Positions 35,249 through 44,915 of a stretch of DNA of 64,000 nucleotides are shown piece after piece; position 1 is the stretch's first letter; every line of letters begins with the position of its first letter. The stretch is from Variovorax sp. OV329 (GTDB lineage: Bacteria; Pseudomonadota; Gammaproteobacteria; Burkholderiales; Burkholderiaceae_C). A model generated the notes under the pieces. The model saw only the letters and a list, made by a program, of their open reading frames with translations, ran no database searches and had not been told where the DNA came from. The stretch spans positions 1 to 64,000 of the forward strand of contig NZ_FOUG01000007.1 of NCBI RefSeq assembly GCF_900114785.1, written 5' to 3'. The position numbers and the translations under genes were made by a program.

Positions 35249-35473
35249 ATGTTGTACACGTCATCCACCGCCATCAACGCAGCCAGCGGCGGCTGGGAGC
35301 TTCGCTTCGACCCGCTCTTCACGGGCCGCCGCGGCTACGCCTTTCCCTGCGACGCGCAGGGGCAGGTGGACATGGACGGCCTGAGCGAGCGGGCCCTGCA
35401 GAACTACCTGTATGCCCGCGCGATGATGGGCCGCGAAACGTCCTGGCCGCGGGTCCAAAGCCTGATGCACTGA
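35249..35473 (+). CDS. Small conserved hypothetical protein
   Basis: A 74-residue protein. The text WELRFDPLFTGRRGYAFPCD followed by DMDGLSERALQNYLYARAMM and GRET looks like a compact conserved fold. ATG at 35249 follows GAGGAGC. It lies alone between livF and the convergent lysR gene. I do not know its function; the type (FDPL..GR..AFPCD) is familiar from burkholderial genomes as a free-standing small protein. Confidence 0.7.
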   Translation: MLYTSSTAINAASGGWELRFDPLFTGRRGYAFPCDAQGQVDMDGLSERALQNYLYARAMMGRETSWPRVQSLMH

Positions 35474-35504
35474 AGCGTGCTACGGGCATCGCCTGCATCG
35501 GCGA

Positions 35505-36407
35505 TCAGCCGGACTGCTGCTGCCGCACGGCGGTCTTGATGCAGTGCACGAAGTACCCGGCCGGCGCTGTCAGCACGGCGCTTTCCCGGTAGAGCAGGTA
35601 GAGTTTTCGAGCGGGGGGCCGCTCCAGCAGGTGCAACGGCAGCAGGTCATGCGATTCGCGCGCACCGTGCAGCGCCAGTTCGGTCCACGAGGTCACCACG
35701 TCGCCATTCACCGCGAGACCATAGAACAGCGTCTGCGACGCACAGCGCGTGATGCGTCGCGGCGGCGCAAGGCCCGCCCGGCCAAACAGCTGCGACAGAA
35801 GCGCGAGGAACTCCTCCTTCTGCCCGGTGTGCAGCCACTCGGCGTCCTGCAGCTGCGCCAGGGTACTGGCACCCGACAGCGGCCCGTGCCGGCTCACTGC
35901 GAACCACATGGGAAAGGTCGCCAGCAACTCCAGCCGCAAGGAAGTGAAGTCGCGCGGGTCCATGCTGGAGCCCAGCGCGAAATCCAGGGCGCCGTTCTTG
36001 AGCTGATCTGCCAGCTGGGCGGGGCTGAACTCGGCAAAGTCCAGTTGCACGTCGGGCATGGCTTCGCGAAAGCGCTGGTAAGCCAGCGGCAGCACGGTCG
36101 AGCTGGCCAGAGGCGTCACGCCGATGGACACGCGTCCCAGTTGCGAGCCGCGCAGCCGCGCCATTTCCTCTTCGGTGCGCGTCACCTCGTGCACCACCAG
36201 CTCCGCATGGCGCAGCATCGCCCGCCCCTCGCCGGTGAGCGACACGCCGGTGGACGTGCGGACAACCAAAGTCAGACCCAGCTCGTCTTCCAGGTCGCGG
36301 ATCGCGCGCGTGACCGCCGGCTGGGTCAGGTGCAGGCTCCGAGCGGCTTCATGGATGCTGCCGGCACGGGCCGCGGCCACCAGGGCGCGAAGTTGGTGAA
36401 GCTTCAT
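35505..36407 (-). CDS. LysR-family transcriptional regulator
   Basis: A 300-residue LysR regulator. The N-terminal winged helix has LVAAARAGSIHEAARSLHLT and QPAVTRAIRDLEDELG. The effector domain begins near residue 92 (VSIGVTPLASSTVLPLAYQ). ATG at 36407 gives the normal N terminus (MKLHQLRAL). It is divergent from the M20 amidohydrolase and second Bug-protein genes across a 382-base gap holding a LysR-like dyad, so it is the likely regulator of that pair. Confidence 0.93.
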   Translation of the reverse strand: MKLHQLRALVAAARAGSIHEAARSLHLTQPAVTRAIRDLEDELGLTLVVRTSTGVSLTGEGRAMLRHAELVVHEVTRTEEEMARLRGSQLGRVSIGVTPLASSTVLPLAYQRFREAMPDVQLDFAEFSPAQLADQLKNGALDFALGSSMDPRDFTSLRLELLATFPMWFAVSRHGPLSGASTLAQLQDAEWLHTGQKEEFLALLSQLFGRAGLAPPRRITRCASQTLFYGLAVNGDVVTSWTELALHGARESHDLLPLHLLERPPARKLYLLYRESAVLTAPAGYFVHCIKTAVRQQQSG

Positions 36408-36789
36408 GGAGCGGGGGTGAAGAACTGGAAACCTGGGGCGACTGCCGATCAGCGTCAGGCATCGCGATAAGAATTTGTGCGTATCCGGATTATTGGTGCG
36501 CCGATACGATCGATGCGCCTGATCCCAAATACAAGAAGCGAATCCCTCTCGAATAAGGAAGGATCGCGCCATTCCATGAGAACGCTGTCACACCACGCAC
36601 CCCGTCACGCCGTACTGGCCCTGCCTTCGGCAACCGGTTAGCCGCCACGACCGCGGCGCACTGCGAGCCGCGCACGGCGGTACACACCGCCCCCTTTCTC
36701 GACCAGGACGCACCGGCTTCAGTGCGACAAACGCCTTCCCGCGCCGCCTTGCGCGTGGCGTCCGCTTCCTTCGCCCTTCGGAGACTTCA
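36408..36789. other. LysR/M20 divergent promoter region
   Basis: 382 bases between lysR and the M20 gene. It contains the imperfect palindrome at 36491-36506 and AT-richer patches typical of a LysR control region. No coding frame with convincing texture was found. Confidence 0.45.
36491..36506. promoter_or_regulatory. LysR-type binding dyad candidate
   Basis: TATTGG and CCGATA flank TGCG, a 16-base dyad with a single mismatched pair (T against G), 84 bases upstream of the lysR start. It fits the T-N11-A-like symmetry of LysR-family sites. An overlapping CGATCGAT sits just downstream. Confidence 0.4.
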
Positions 36790-38217
36790 TTGACAAGCAC
36801 CTGCACCCAGGCGGCCGACGAATTCATCGCGCGCCTCAGCCCCCGATTCATCGACCTTTCCGACCAGATCTGGCGGTTGGCCGAGCTGCGTTATGAGGAG
36901 TTCACGTCGGCGCAACTGCATGTACGCATGCTGGAGGCCGAAGGCTTTACGGTGACTTCCGGCGTCGCCGGCATTCCGACCGCCTTCGTCGCCGAGGCAG
37001 GCAGCGGTGGCCCGGTGATCGGCATCCTGGGCGAATACGACGCGCTCTCCGGCATGAGCCAGGAAGCAGGCGCCCTCAGCTGCGCACCCTCGGGCGAGAT
37101 CGTCAACGGCAACGGCCACGGCTGCGGCCACCACCTGCTGGGCACCGCGGCGCATTTGGCGGCCGCAGCCGTCAAGGACCACCTGGAACGCACCGGCCAG
37201 GGCGGCACCGTGCGCTTCTACGGCTGCCCGGCCGAGGAAGGCGGCTCCGGCAAGACCTTCATGGCGCGCGCGGGCCTGTTCGACGACCTGGACGCGGCGC
37301 TGTCCTGGCATCCGCACATGTACACCGGGATCTTCCCGGGCCAGTCGCTGGCCAACGTCCAGGCCTACTTCCGCTTCCGGGGCAAGGCGGCCCATGCGGC
37401 GGACTCGCCGCACCTGGGCCGCAGCGCCCTCGATGCGGTCGAGCTGATGAACGTCGGCGTGAACTTCCTGCGCGAGCACATGCCCTCCGACTCCAGGGTG
37501 CACTACGCGATCACCAACGCCGGCGGCATGTCGCCCAACGTGGTCCAGGCCTATGCCGAGGTGCTCTACCTGGTCCGTGCGCCGCGCAACGAGCTGGCGG
37601 CCGTGCTCTACGAACGCGTGAAGAACGTTGCCCGCGGCGCGGCCCTGATGACCGACTGCCAGATGGACGTGGTGTTCGACAAGGCCTGCTCCAACCTGCT
37701 GGAGAACACGGTGCTCAACACCCTGGTGCACCGGCACCTGCAGGCCGTGGGCGCGCCGCCGGCCGACGAGGCGGACACGCGGCTGGCAGCGGCCTACCAG
37801 CAGACCCTGACGGCCGAGCATCTCGAAAGCGCCGGCCGTACGCTCGGCCAGAGCTGGCGCGACCCCAAGCCGCTGTTCGACCACATCCGGCCCTATTTGC
37901 CCGGCCAGCAGGACGCGATCTACGGCTCCACCGACGTGGGCGACGTCAGCTGGATCACGCCCACTGCCCAGTGTTTCACCGCCTGCTACGCCTTCGGCAC
38001 CGCGCCCCACAGCTGGCAATGGGTGGCGCAGGGCAAGAGCCCGCTGGCCCACAAGGGGATGCTGCAGGCGGCCCGGACGCTGGCCGGTTGCGCCATCGAG
38101 CTGCTGGGATCGCCCGATCTGCTGGTCCGAGCCCAGGCCGAACTGCAGGAGCGGCGCGGCGGCAAGCCCTACGTCTGCCCGATCCCGGACGACGTCGCAC
38201 TGCCCTTCCAGCGCTGA
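36790..38217 (+). CDS. M20 family amidohydrolase (AbgB-like)
   Basis: A 475-residue zinc-dependent amidohydrolase of the M20 aminobenzoyl-glutamate-utilisation-B type. The metal-site blocks are ILGEYDALSG near residue 76, NGHGCGHHLLGTAA near 112, YGCPAEEGGSGKTFMARAG near 142 and LSWHPHMYTG near 172. The dimerisation lid is also present. The start is TTG at 36790, because no ATG or GTG fits before the conserved region; GGAGAC lies 5 bases upstream. It is divergent from lysR and followed by a Bug binding protein. Confidence 0.9.
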   Translation: MTSTCTQAADEFIARLSPRFIDLSDQIWRLAELRYEEFTSAQLHVRMLEAEGFTVTSGVAGIPTAFVAEAGSGGPVIGILGEYDALSGMSQEAGALSCAPSGEIVNGNGHGCGHHLLGTAAHLAAAAVKDHLERTGQGGTVRFYGCPAEEGGSGKTFMARAGLFDDLDAALSWHPHMYTGIFPGQSLANVQAYFRFRGKAAHAADSPHLGRSALDAVELMNVGVNFLREHMPSDSRVHYAITNAGGMSPNVVQAYAEVLYLVRAPRNELAAVLYERVKNVARGAALMTDCQMDVVFDKACSNLLENTVLNTLVHRHLQAVGAPPADEADTRLAAAYQQTLTAEHLESAGRTLGQSWRDPKPLFDHIRPYLPGQQDAIYGSTDVGDVSWITPTAQCFTACYAFGTAPHSWQWVAQGKSPLAHKGMLQAARTLAGCAIELLGSPDLLVRAQAELQERRGGKPYVCPIPDDVALPFQR

Positions 38218-38249
38218 ATCCCCTTCATCTCCCGCCTTCCGGAGTCCGC

Positions 38250-39242
38250 ATGTTCCCTTGCCCCATGTCCCGGCTTGCCGCACGTTGCGCGAGCCTTGTC
38301 CTGGCCATCGCAGCCGCCTGCGCTGCCTCGGCGCAGTCGCCTTATCCCCAGAAGCCCATCCGCCTCATCGTGCCGTTTGCCGCGGGCGGCTCCACCGATC
38401 TGGTCGCCCGCGTCATCGCCGAGCCGATGGCCAAGGCGCTGGGCCAGCCTGTGGTGGTGGACAACCGCGCGGGCGCCGGCGGCATGGTGGGCACCGAGGC
38501 CATCTCGCTGGCCGAGCCCGATGGCTACACACTGGGCATGGCCACCGGCAGCACGATGGCGGCCAACCCGGCCTTCTTCACGCGCGCCGCCAAGGCCAAC
38601 CAGCAGCTGCGGCCCTTGGTCAAGCTGGTCAATGTGCCGGCGGTCATCTCGGTGCATCCAAGCATGCAGGTCAGGGACTTCACCGGCTTCGTGGCAGAAC
38701 TCAAGCGCCGGCCGGGCGCCTACAACTACCCCACGCCGGGCGCTGGTGGCCTGGGCGACCTGACGGTGGGCATGATGAACGAGAAGCTGGGCGTCAGCCT
38801 GGTGCCCGTGCCCTACCGCGGCATGGGACCGGCCCTGGTCGACGCATTGGCCGGCACCCAGCTGATCCTGGGCGACCAGTTGCCCTCGGTGCTGCAGCAC
38901 CTGAGGTCCGGCAAGCTCCTGCCCATCGCCATTGGCGGGGACAAGCGCTCGCCTGAACTGCCCCAGGTGCCCACCTTTGCCGAACTGGGCTATCCGGATC
39001 TCAGCGACATCCTCGACACCTGGTTCGGCCTGGTGGTCCCGGCGAAGACGCCGCCGGCGGTGGTCGAGAAGATCCGCACGGCCGCGCTGAAGGCCGTGCA
39101 GGAACCGGCCGTCCAAGCGCGCATGCGCGAACTCGGGGCCAGCATCGCGATCGCGGACGAGCCGGCCTTCGTGCAGATGATCGGCAGCCAGTTGCAGCGC
39201 AACCGGGCGTTGGTGCAGCGGCTGGGTCTCAAGGTGGAATAA
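38250..39242 (+). CDS. Bug/TctC-family solute-binding protein
   Basis: A 330-residue periplasmic binding protein with a Sec signal (LAARCASLVLAIAAACAASAQ) and the Bug signatures KPIRLIVPFAAGGSTD, VVVDNRAGAGGMVG, DGYTLGM and VPTFAELGYPD. ATG at 38250 follows GGAG; ATG at 38265 is the alternative. It lies 32 bases after the M20 gene, so both are probably controlled by the divergent LysR. No membrane TctAB partners are present, so it may supply a shared transporter or act in signalling. Confidence 0.92.
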   Translation: MFPCPMSRLAARCASLVLAIAAACAASAQSPYPQKPIRLIVPFAAGGSTDLVARVIAEPMAKALGQPVVVDNRAGAGGMVGTEAISLAEPDGYTLGMATGSTMAANPAFFTRAAKANQQLRPLVKLVNVPAVISVHPSMQVRDFTGFVAELKRRPGAYNYPTPGAGGLGDLTVGMMNEKLGVSLVPVPYRGMGPALVDALAGTQLILGDQLPSVLQHLRSGKLLPIAIGGDKRSPELPQVPTFAELGYPDLSDILDTWFGLVVPAKTPPAVVEKIRTAALKAVQEPAVQARMRELGASIAIADEPAFVQMIGSQLQRNRALVQRLGLKVE

Positions 39243-39305
39243 AGGCGCTGCGCGCCGCGTTCCTCCTGGGCCGAGATCTTCGGCTGGCAGACTTTCGGCG
39301 ATTCT

Positions 39306-40802
39306 TCACGCCGCCGGGGCCGGCTGCACGCCCAGTGCCTTGGCCACCACGACCAGGTTCAGCGCCAGGCGGGCATTGCTGTCGGCATGCGCGCGCTGGG
39401 CCTGCAGCAGGGTGCGCTGCGCGTCCAGGGCCACCAGGAAGTCGGTCATGCCGTGCTCGTAGCGCACGCGGGCCAGGTCCCAGGCGTCGCGGCTGGCCAC
39501 TTCCATCGCGGCCAGCTGCACGTTGCGCTGGCGCTCCGAGGTGTAGGCGCTCAGGGCGTCGTCGATCTCGTGCCAGGCCTTCAGCACAGTCTGCTGGTAG
39601 GCCACCGCGGCCTCCTGCTCCTGCAGCTTGCGCAGCGTCACGGTGGCGCGGCGGCGGCCGCCGTCGAAGATCGGCAGTTGCAGGCTGGGCCCGATCGACC
39701 AGGCTCGGCTCCCCCATTCGCCGAAGGTGCTGGCGTCCACCGACTCGAAGCCGAATCGCGCGCCGATGGTGATGCGCGGGTACAGGTCGGCCACCGCCAC
39801 GCCGATGCCCGCCGTGGCCGCGTGCAGTTGCGCTTGCGCCCGCTGGATGTCGGGGCGGCGCAGCGCCACCTCCGAAGGCAGGCCCAGCGACAGGTCGGGC
39901 AAGGCTGCCGCCTGGGCCGGCATCTGCGGGGCCAGCTCCGACGCCAGCGCGCCAGGACGTACGCCCAGCAGCAGCGTGATCTGGTTGATGGCCTGCGCTT
40001 CCCGCCCCAGCAGCTGCGGAAGTCGGGCGCGCACGTCGGCCAGCTGCGCGTCCTGCCGGCTCAGGTCCAGGCCGGTGGTCAGGCCGCCGCTGGTGCGCGC
40101 CTGCACCAGCGAGCGCGTTTCCTCGCCGGCCAGGATGTCGGCACGGGCGATGCGGATCTGCGTCTGCGTCGAGCGCAACTCGAAATAGCGGCGCGCCACC
40201 TCGGCCTGCACGCTCAGCTGCACCTGGGCCAGCATGGCGCGGGCCGCGGCCTCGTCGGCGTCGGAGGCCTCGATGGAACGGCGCACGCGGCCCCACAGGT
40301 CCAGCTCCCACGAGGCGTCGAAGCCGGCCTGGAACATGTCGTGCGGCTCGCTCAGCACCTTGACCACCGCGTCCTTGCTGGCCGGGTTGATGGCGCCGAT
40401 GACGCGGGCGAAGTCGCCGTCCTCGCTCTCGCGCAGCCGCAGCGCCGAGCCGCTGGCGTTGAGCTGCGGCATGCCTTGCGAGCGCACTGCCTGGCCCTGG
40501 GCGCGGCTCTGGGCGAAGCGCAGCACGGCGGTCTGCAGGTCTGGATTGGCCTGCACCGCCCTGGCCTGCAATTGCGCGAGCACCGGGTCGGAGAAGGATT
40601 GCCAGCCGACGGGCGAGACCGCCACGCCACCGGCACGGGCCGCATCGGGGACCAGTTCGGCGGCGCCACCGTGCCAGCTTGCGAAATCGCCCGGCGCCGG
40701 GTCGGCCGGCGCCTGGAAGTCGGGGCCGACGGCGCAGCCGGCCACCAGCGCGCAGGCGATCAGCGCCAGCAAGGTCGGGCGATGAAGATTCAGGGAAGTC
40801 AT
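39306..40802 (-). CDS. RND/ABC-type outer-membrane efflux lipoprotein (NodT family)
   Basis: A 498-residue TolC-like outer-membrane channel of the NodT lipoprotein group. Signal peptide and lipobox are LIACALVAGCAVGPDF. Repeated TolC segments include WQSFSDPVLAQL, WELDLWGRVRRSIEAS and PSEVALRRPDIQRAQAQLH. It is the last gene of the five-gene operon and provides the outer channel for the ABC-2 exporter upstream. The convergent Bug gene ends 64 bases away, with a small GCCGA hairpin between. Confidence 0.93.
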   Translation of the reverse strand: MTSLNLHRPTLLALIACALVAGCAVGPDFQAPADPAPGDFASWHGGAAELVPDAARAGGVAVSPVGWQSFSDPVLAQLQARAVQANPDLQTAVLRFAQSRAQGQAVRSQGMPQLNASGSALRLRESEDGDFARVIGAINPASKDAVVKVLSEPHDMFQAGFDASWELDLWGRVRRSIEASDADEAAARAMLAQVQLSVQAEVARRYFELRSTQTQIRIARADILAGEETRSLVQARTSGGLTTGLDLSRQDAQLADVRARLPQLLGREAQAINQITLLLGVRPGALASELAPQMPAQAAALPDLSLGLPSEVALRRPDIQRAQAQLHAATAGIGVAVADLYPRITIGARFGFESVDASTFGEWGSRAWSIGPSLQLPIFDGGRRRATVTLRKLQEQEAAVAYQQTVLKAWHEIDDALSAYTSERQRNVQLAAMEVASRDAWDLARVRYEHGMTDFLVALDAQRTLLQAQRAHADSNARLALNLVVVAKALGVQPAPAA

Positions 40803-40831
40803 GACGGACCTCTTCTTCGATGAAAGGGGGT

Positions 40832-41962
40832 TCATACGAGACGGTGGCGGAACAGCCAGGTGGCCAGCGGCAGCGTGACCACCGCGATGAGGGTCAGCGG
40901 CACCAGGTTGAGCCACACCGTGCCGAAGCCCACGCCCTCCAGGTAGACCCGCTGCACCAGGTCGATGGCGAAGCGCAGCGGATTGATCCAGGTCGCGACC
41001 TGCAGCGCCTCGGGCATGTTGCTCACCGGCGTGGTCAGGCCCGAGAGCAGCATCATCGGCATGATCAGCACGAAGGTGTAGAGCATGGCCTGCTGCATGT
41101 TGGCCGACACCGCCGAGATCGACAGGCCGATGCCCACGCTGGCCACCGTGAAGAAGAGCAGCCCTGCGTACAGCGTGGCCAGCGACCCCGCCATGGGGAT
41201 GCGGAACCACAGCAGCGTCACCAGCAGGATCAGCGTGGACTGCACCAGCCCCACCAGCACCGGCGGGATGGCCTTGCCGATCATGATCTGCGTGGGCGTG
41301 AGCGGCGTGACCAGCAGCTGGTCGAAGGTGCCCTGCTCCCGCTCGCGCGCCACCGAGAGCGCGGTGAGCAGCAGGGTCTGCAGCATGCTCAGCGCCGCCA
41401 CCAGGCCCGGCATGAAGTTCCAGCGCGTTTCCAGGTTGGGGTTGAACCAGGCGCGCTGCTCGATCTGGAGCGGCGCCGGCTGGCCGCCGTGGCGCTCGCT
41501 CCAGCGGGCGTTGAAGCCGTTCACCACCTCGGTGACGTAGCCCACCGCCGCGCCGGCGGTGGTGGAGTTGCGCGCGTCCACGATCACCTGCACAGGCGTG
41601 GCTTCGCCGGCCATCAGCTGCTGCTCGAAGCGCGGGCCGATGTGCAGCACCAGCAGCACCTTCTGCGTGTCGATCGGCGCCTGGATGTCGGCCGGCGAGC
41701 GCAGCGTCATCGCGCGGCGGAACACGCCGCCGCCTTCCAGCCGGGCCACCAATTCCTGCGAGGCGGCACCGCGGCTCTGGTCCAGCAATGCGTAGTCCAC
41801 GCGCTGCAGGTCGTAGGTGGCGGCGTAGCCGAAGATCAGGCTCTGCATGATCGCCGGCACGATCAGGATCACCCGGCTGGTCGGGTCCTTGAGGATGACC
41901 AGCAGTTCCTTGCGGCACAGCTGCGCCACACGGAAGAGGAACTCGGCAATGAGGGTGCGCAT
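40832..41962 (-). CDS. ABC-2 type permease (YbhR/YbhS-like), second
   Basis: A 376-residue ABC-2 permease. It has an N-terminal helix (VILIVPAIMQSLIFGYAAT), a large periplasmic domain and a five-helix C-terminal block (LEGGGVFRRAMT, then LTALSVAREREQGTFDQLL, then PLTPTQIMIGK). It lies between the first permease (14-base gap) and the efflux lipoprotein (29-base gap). With its partner it forms the exporter's membrane dimer. Confidence 0.9.
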   Translation of the reverse strand: MRTLIAEFLFRVAQLCRKELLVILKDPTSRVILIVPAIMQSLIFGYAATYDLQRVDYALLDQSRGAASQELVARLEGGGVFRRAMTLRSPADIQAPIDTQKVLLVLHIGPRFEQQLMAGEATPVQVIVDARNSTTAGAAVGYVTEVVNGFNARWSERHGGQPAPLQIEQRAWFNPNLETRWNFMPGLVAALSMLQTLLLTALSVAREREQGTFDQLLVTPLTPTQIMIGKAIPPVLVGLVQSTLILLVTLLWFRIPMAGSLATLYAGLLFFTVASVGIGLSISAVSANMQQAMLYTFVLIMPMMLLSGLTTPVSNMPEALQVATWINPLRFAIDLVQRVYLEGVGFGTVWLNLVPLTLIAVVTLPLATWLFRHRLV

Positions 41963-41976
41963 GGCGTGTGCGTCCT

Positions 41977-43137
41977 TCAGTCCAAACGCTTTTGCGTCAC
42001 CGCCCGCGCCACGCACAGCAGGCCCACCGCATAGGCCATGAGGATCAGGCAGTTCTTGATCACCAGGGGCCAGATGTTGCCGGCCAGGAAGAGCGCGCGG
42101 ATCAGCTCCATGAAATAGGTGGCCGGCAGGATGTGGCCGACGACGTAGACCACCCACGGCACGTTGCGCAGGTCGAACAAAAAGCCCGACAGCAGCATGG
42201 CCGGCAGGAAGCTCGACAGCAGCGCCACCTGGCTGGCCAGGAACTGGTTGCGGGTGACAGAAGAGATCACCAGGCCGATGCCCACCGCCACGATCAGGTA
42301 GAGCATCGAGGCGAACACCAGCAGGAAGAGCGAACCCACCATCGGCACGTTGAACAGGAAGCGCGCCGCCACCAGGCACAGCGCCAGGCCGGCCATGCCG
42401 ATGCCGAAGTAGGGAATGATCTTGGCCACCAGGATCTCGCCCGGCCGCACCGGCGTGACGAACAGCGCCTCCAGGGTGCCCCGCTCCCACTCGCGTGCCA
42501 TCACCAGGGCGGTGAGGAAGGCGCCCACCAGCGTCATGATGAGCACCACCAGCCCGGGCACCAGGTACCAGGTGCTGTTGTTGGCGCTGTTGAACCACAA
42601 GCGCGGCTCCACGCTCACCGAGCCGATGCCGTTGGCATTGGGCAGGCCCTGCCCCGCCGCGCCCGCGCGGTCTGCCAGCCGCTGCGGGTTGCTGCCCAGG
42701 GCCGCACCGGCGTAGCGCAGGATGGTGTTGGCCTTGTTCGCATCGGCGCCGTTCACCACGATCTGGATGCGCGCGTTGCCTTCGGCCAGCCGGCTGGAGA
42801 AATCGCCTGGCACCCGCACGATGCCGTCCACCTTGTGCGCGCGCAGCAGCGCCTCGGCCTCCTGCATCGAGACCAGCGGAACCGGCGAGATGTAGGGCGT
42901 GAGCGAGAGCCCGGCCACCGCCTGAGTGGCGGTGGGCGAGCTGTCTTCCATCACCAGGGCGAGCGGCGCGTTCTTCACGTCCAGCGACAGGCCGTAGCCG
43001 AACAGCAGGATCAACAGGATGGGCAGCAGGATGCCGATGGCCAGGCTGCTGGGGTCGCGCAGCAACTGCCGCGTTTCCTTGCGCGTGAGCGCCACCAGCC
43101 GCGCCAGCGCGTGAGAGGAAGTGCCCTGTTCGCTCAT
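41977..43137 (-). CDS. ABC-2 type permease (YbhR/YbhS-like), first
   Basis: A 386-residue ABC-2 permease with an N-terminal helix (AIGILLPILLILLFGYGLSL), a periplasmic domain of about 150 residues and the conserved MAREWERGTLEALFVTPVRP segment before the C-terminal helices. Its ATG overlaps the upstream ATPase stop as ATGA. It pairs with the second permease. Confidence 0.9.
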   Translation of the reverse strand: MSEQGTSSHALARLVALTRKETRQLLRDPSSLAIGILLPILLILLFGYGLSLDVKNAPLALVMEDSSPTATQAVAGLSLTPYISPVPLVSMQEAEALLRAHKVDGIVRVPGDFSSRLAEGNARIQIVVNGADANKANTILRYAGAALGSNPQRLADRAGAAGQGLPNANGIGSVSVEPRLWFNSANNSTWYLVPGLVVLIMTLVGAFLTALVMAREWERGTLEALFVTPVRPGEILVAKIIPYFGIGMAGLALCLVAARFLFNVPMVGSLFLLVFASMLYLIVAVGIGLVISSVTRNQFLASQVALLSSFLPAMLLSGFLFDLRNVPWVVYVVGHILPATYFMELIRALFLAGNIWPLVIKNCLILMAYAVGLLCVARAVTQKRLD

Positions 43138-44915
43138 GCCGCAGCCCCCTGCCCGTCCGCGGGTGCCGTCGCCTGCGCGCGCGCCTGGCTCACGATGCCG
43201 ATGAAGGCGTCTTCCATGTTGGCGCGGCGGCCTTCGGTGGGCAGCGCCTTCTCGCGCACCTGCTGCGGCGTGCCGATGGCCAGCAGCTTGCCGGCATCCT
43301 GGATCACGATGCGGTCGCAGTACTCCGCCTCTTCCATGAAGTGCGTGGTGATGATGATGGTCACGCCCGCCGCGGCCAGCGCGGTGATGCGGCGCCAGAA
43401 CTCGCGCCGCGCCAGCGCATCGGTGCCGCTGGTGGGCTCGTCCAGGAACAGGATCTCAGGCTCGTGCAGCAGGCCGGCCGCCATCGCCAGCCGCTGCTTG
43501 AAGCCGCCGGGCAGCTGCCCGCTGGTGGCTTCCTCCTGGCCCTTCAGGTCGAACTCGTCGAGCACCGCGCGCATGCGCGTCTTCAGCCGCTCGCCACGCA
43601 GGCCGTAGGCACTGCCGAAGAAGGACAGGTTCTCGATCACCGTGAGGTTGCCGTATAGCGCGAACTTCTGCGACACGTAGCCGATGCGGCTGCGCGCCTG
43701 CGCCCGCGCATGGCGCAGGTTGACGCCCGCCACCTGCAGGAAGCCGCTGCTGGCCGGCAGCAGGCCGCACAGCATGCGGAAGGTGGTGGTCTTGCCGGCG
43801 CCGTTGGGCCCCAGCAGGCCGAAGATCTCGCCGCGCCGCACCTGGAAGCTGGTGCTGGCCACGGCGGTGAAGTCACCGAAGCGCCGCACCAGGTCGCGCA
43901 CCTCGATCATCACCTCGCCGGGCTTGGGCGCCTCCAGGGGTGCAGCCTGCGCAGGGGGAGCTTGGGGCACCGCGCGCTGCGCGCGCAAGAGCACCATGAA
44001 GCCGTCCTCCAGTCGAGCAGGCACCGGCTCGGCCGGCGCGCCCTGCAGCAATGCATCGAGCGCCGCGGCATCGGTCTGCGGGTGGCGGATGAATCGGACG
44101 TCGCCGCCCTCGGGCACCGCGTCGATCACGACGGAGGGCGCATCCAGCAGCCGTGCCTGCAGCGTGCGCGCCGCGACGCCCACGGGCGCCCGTGCGACGA
44201 AGCACAGGTCACGCGCCCGCTCGCGAAGCTGCGCCGGCGGGCCCTCGGCCAGCAACCTGCCCTCGTGCATCACGAAGACCTGGGCGCAACGCTCGGCTTC
44301 GTCCAGGTAGGCGGTGCTGACGATCACGCTGAGGTGTTCCTGCTGCACCAGCTGCTCGACGATTTCCCAAAGCTCCCGGCGCGAGAGCGGGTCCACGCCC
44401 ACGGTGGGCTCGTCCAGCAGCAGCAGCTGCGGGGAGCGCACCAGCGTGCAGGCCAGCCCCAGCTTCTGCTTCATGCCGCCCGAGAGCTTGCCGGCGGGGC
44501 GCGCGGTGAAGCGGCCCAGGTCGGTCATCTCCAGCAGGCGCGCATAGCGCTCGCGGCGCATGTCGGCAGGCACGCCGTGCAGGTCGGCGTACAGGTCGAG
44601 GTTTTCCTGCACGCTCAGGTCCTCATAAAGGCCGAAGCGCTGCGGCATGTAGCTGATGCGGTCCTGGACTGCCTGCGGATCCCTCGCCACGTCGATGCCC
44701 AGCACCGCAAGACTGCCCTTGCTGGAGCGCAGCAAGCCGGCTGCCAGGCGCAACAGCGTGGTCTTGCCGGCACCGTCCGGGCCGACGAAGGCCGTCAGCG
44801 CCCCGGCGGGCACCATGAGGCTCACATCGTGCAACGCCACCACCGGCGCGGGCTTGCCCTTGACCTCGAAGCGCTTGTGCAGCCCCTGGGCCACCAGCGC
44901 GGGCGTGCCGTTCAT
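43134..44915 (-). CDS. Double ABC ATPase of an ABC-2 exporter (YbhF-like)
   Basis: A 593-residue protein with two complete nucleotide-binding domains. The first has Walker A GPDGAGKTT and signature LSGGMKQKLGLA; the second has GPNGAGKTT and signature LPGGFKQRLAMA. Both have Walker B LLLDEPTVGVD or LFLDEPTSGTD. A linker with low-complexity Pro/Ala (near 315-330) joins them, so a single chain supplies the ATPase dimer of the YbhFSR type. ATG overlaps the HlyD gene stop. Confidence 0.93.
   Translation of the reverse strand: MNGTPALVAQGLHKRFEVKGKPAPVVALHDVSLMVPAGALTAFVGPDGAGKTTLLRLAAGLLRSSKGSLAVLGIDVARDPQAVQDRISYMPQRFGLYEDLSVQENLDLYADLHGVPADMRRERYARLLEMTDLGRFTARPAGKLSGGMKQKLGLACTLVRSPQLLLLDEPTVGVDPLSRRELWEIVEQLVQQEHLSVIVSTAYLDEAERCAQVFVMHEGRLLAEGPPAQLRERARDLCFVARAPVGVAARTLQARLLDAPSVVIDAVPEGGDVRFIRHPQTDAAALDALLQGAPAEPVPARLEDGFMVLLRAQRAVPQAPPAQAAPLEAPKPGEVMIEVRDLVRRFGDFTAVASTSFQVRRGEIFGLLGPNGAGKTTTFRMLCGLLPASSGFLQVAGVNLRHARAQARSRIGYVSQKFALYGNLTVIENLSFFGSAYGLRGERLKTRMRAVLDEFDLKGQEEATSGQLPGGFKQRLAMAAGLLHEPEILFLDEPTSGTDALARREFWRRITALAAAGVTIIITTHFMEEAEYCDRIVIQDAGKLLAIGTPQQVREKALPTEGRRANMEDAFIGIVSQARAQATAPADGQGAAA

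Noticed and set aside
39269..39283. GCCGA/TCGGC hairpin between the second Bug gene and the efflux lipoprotein gene as a terminator
   Set aside because: Only five base pairs and no T-run; too weak to list as its own feature.
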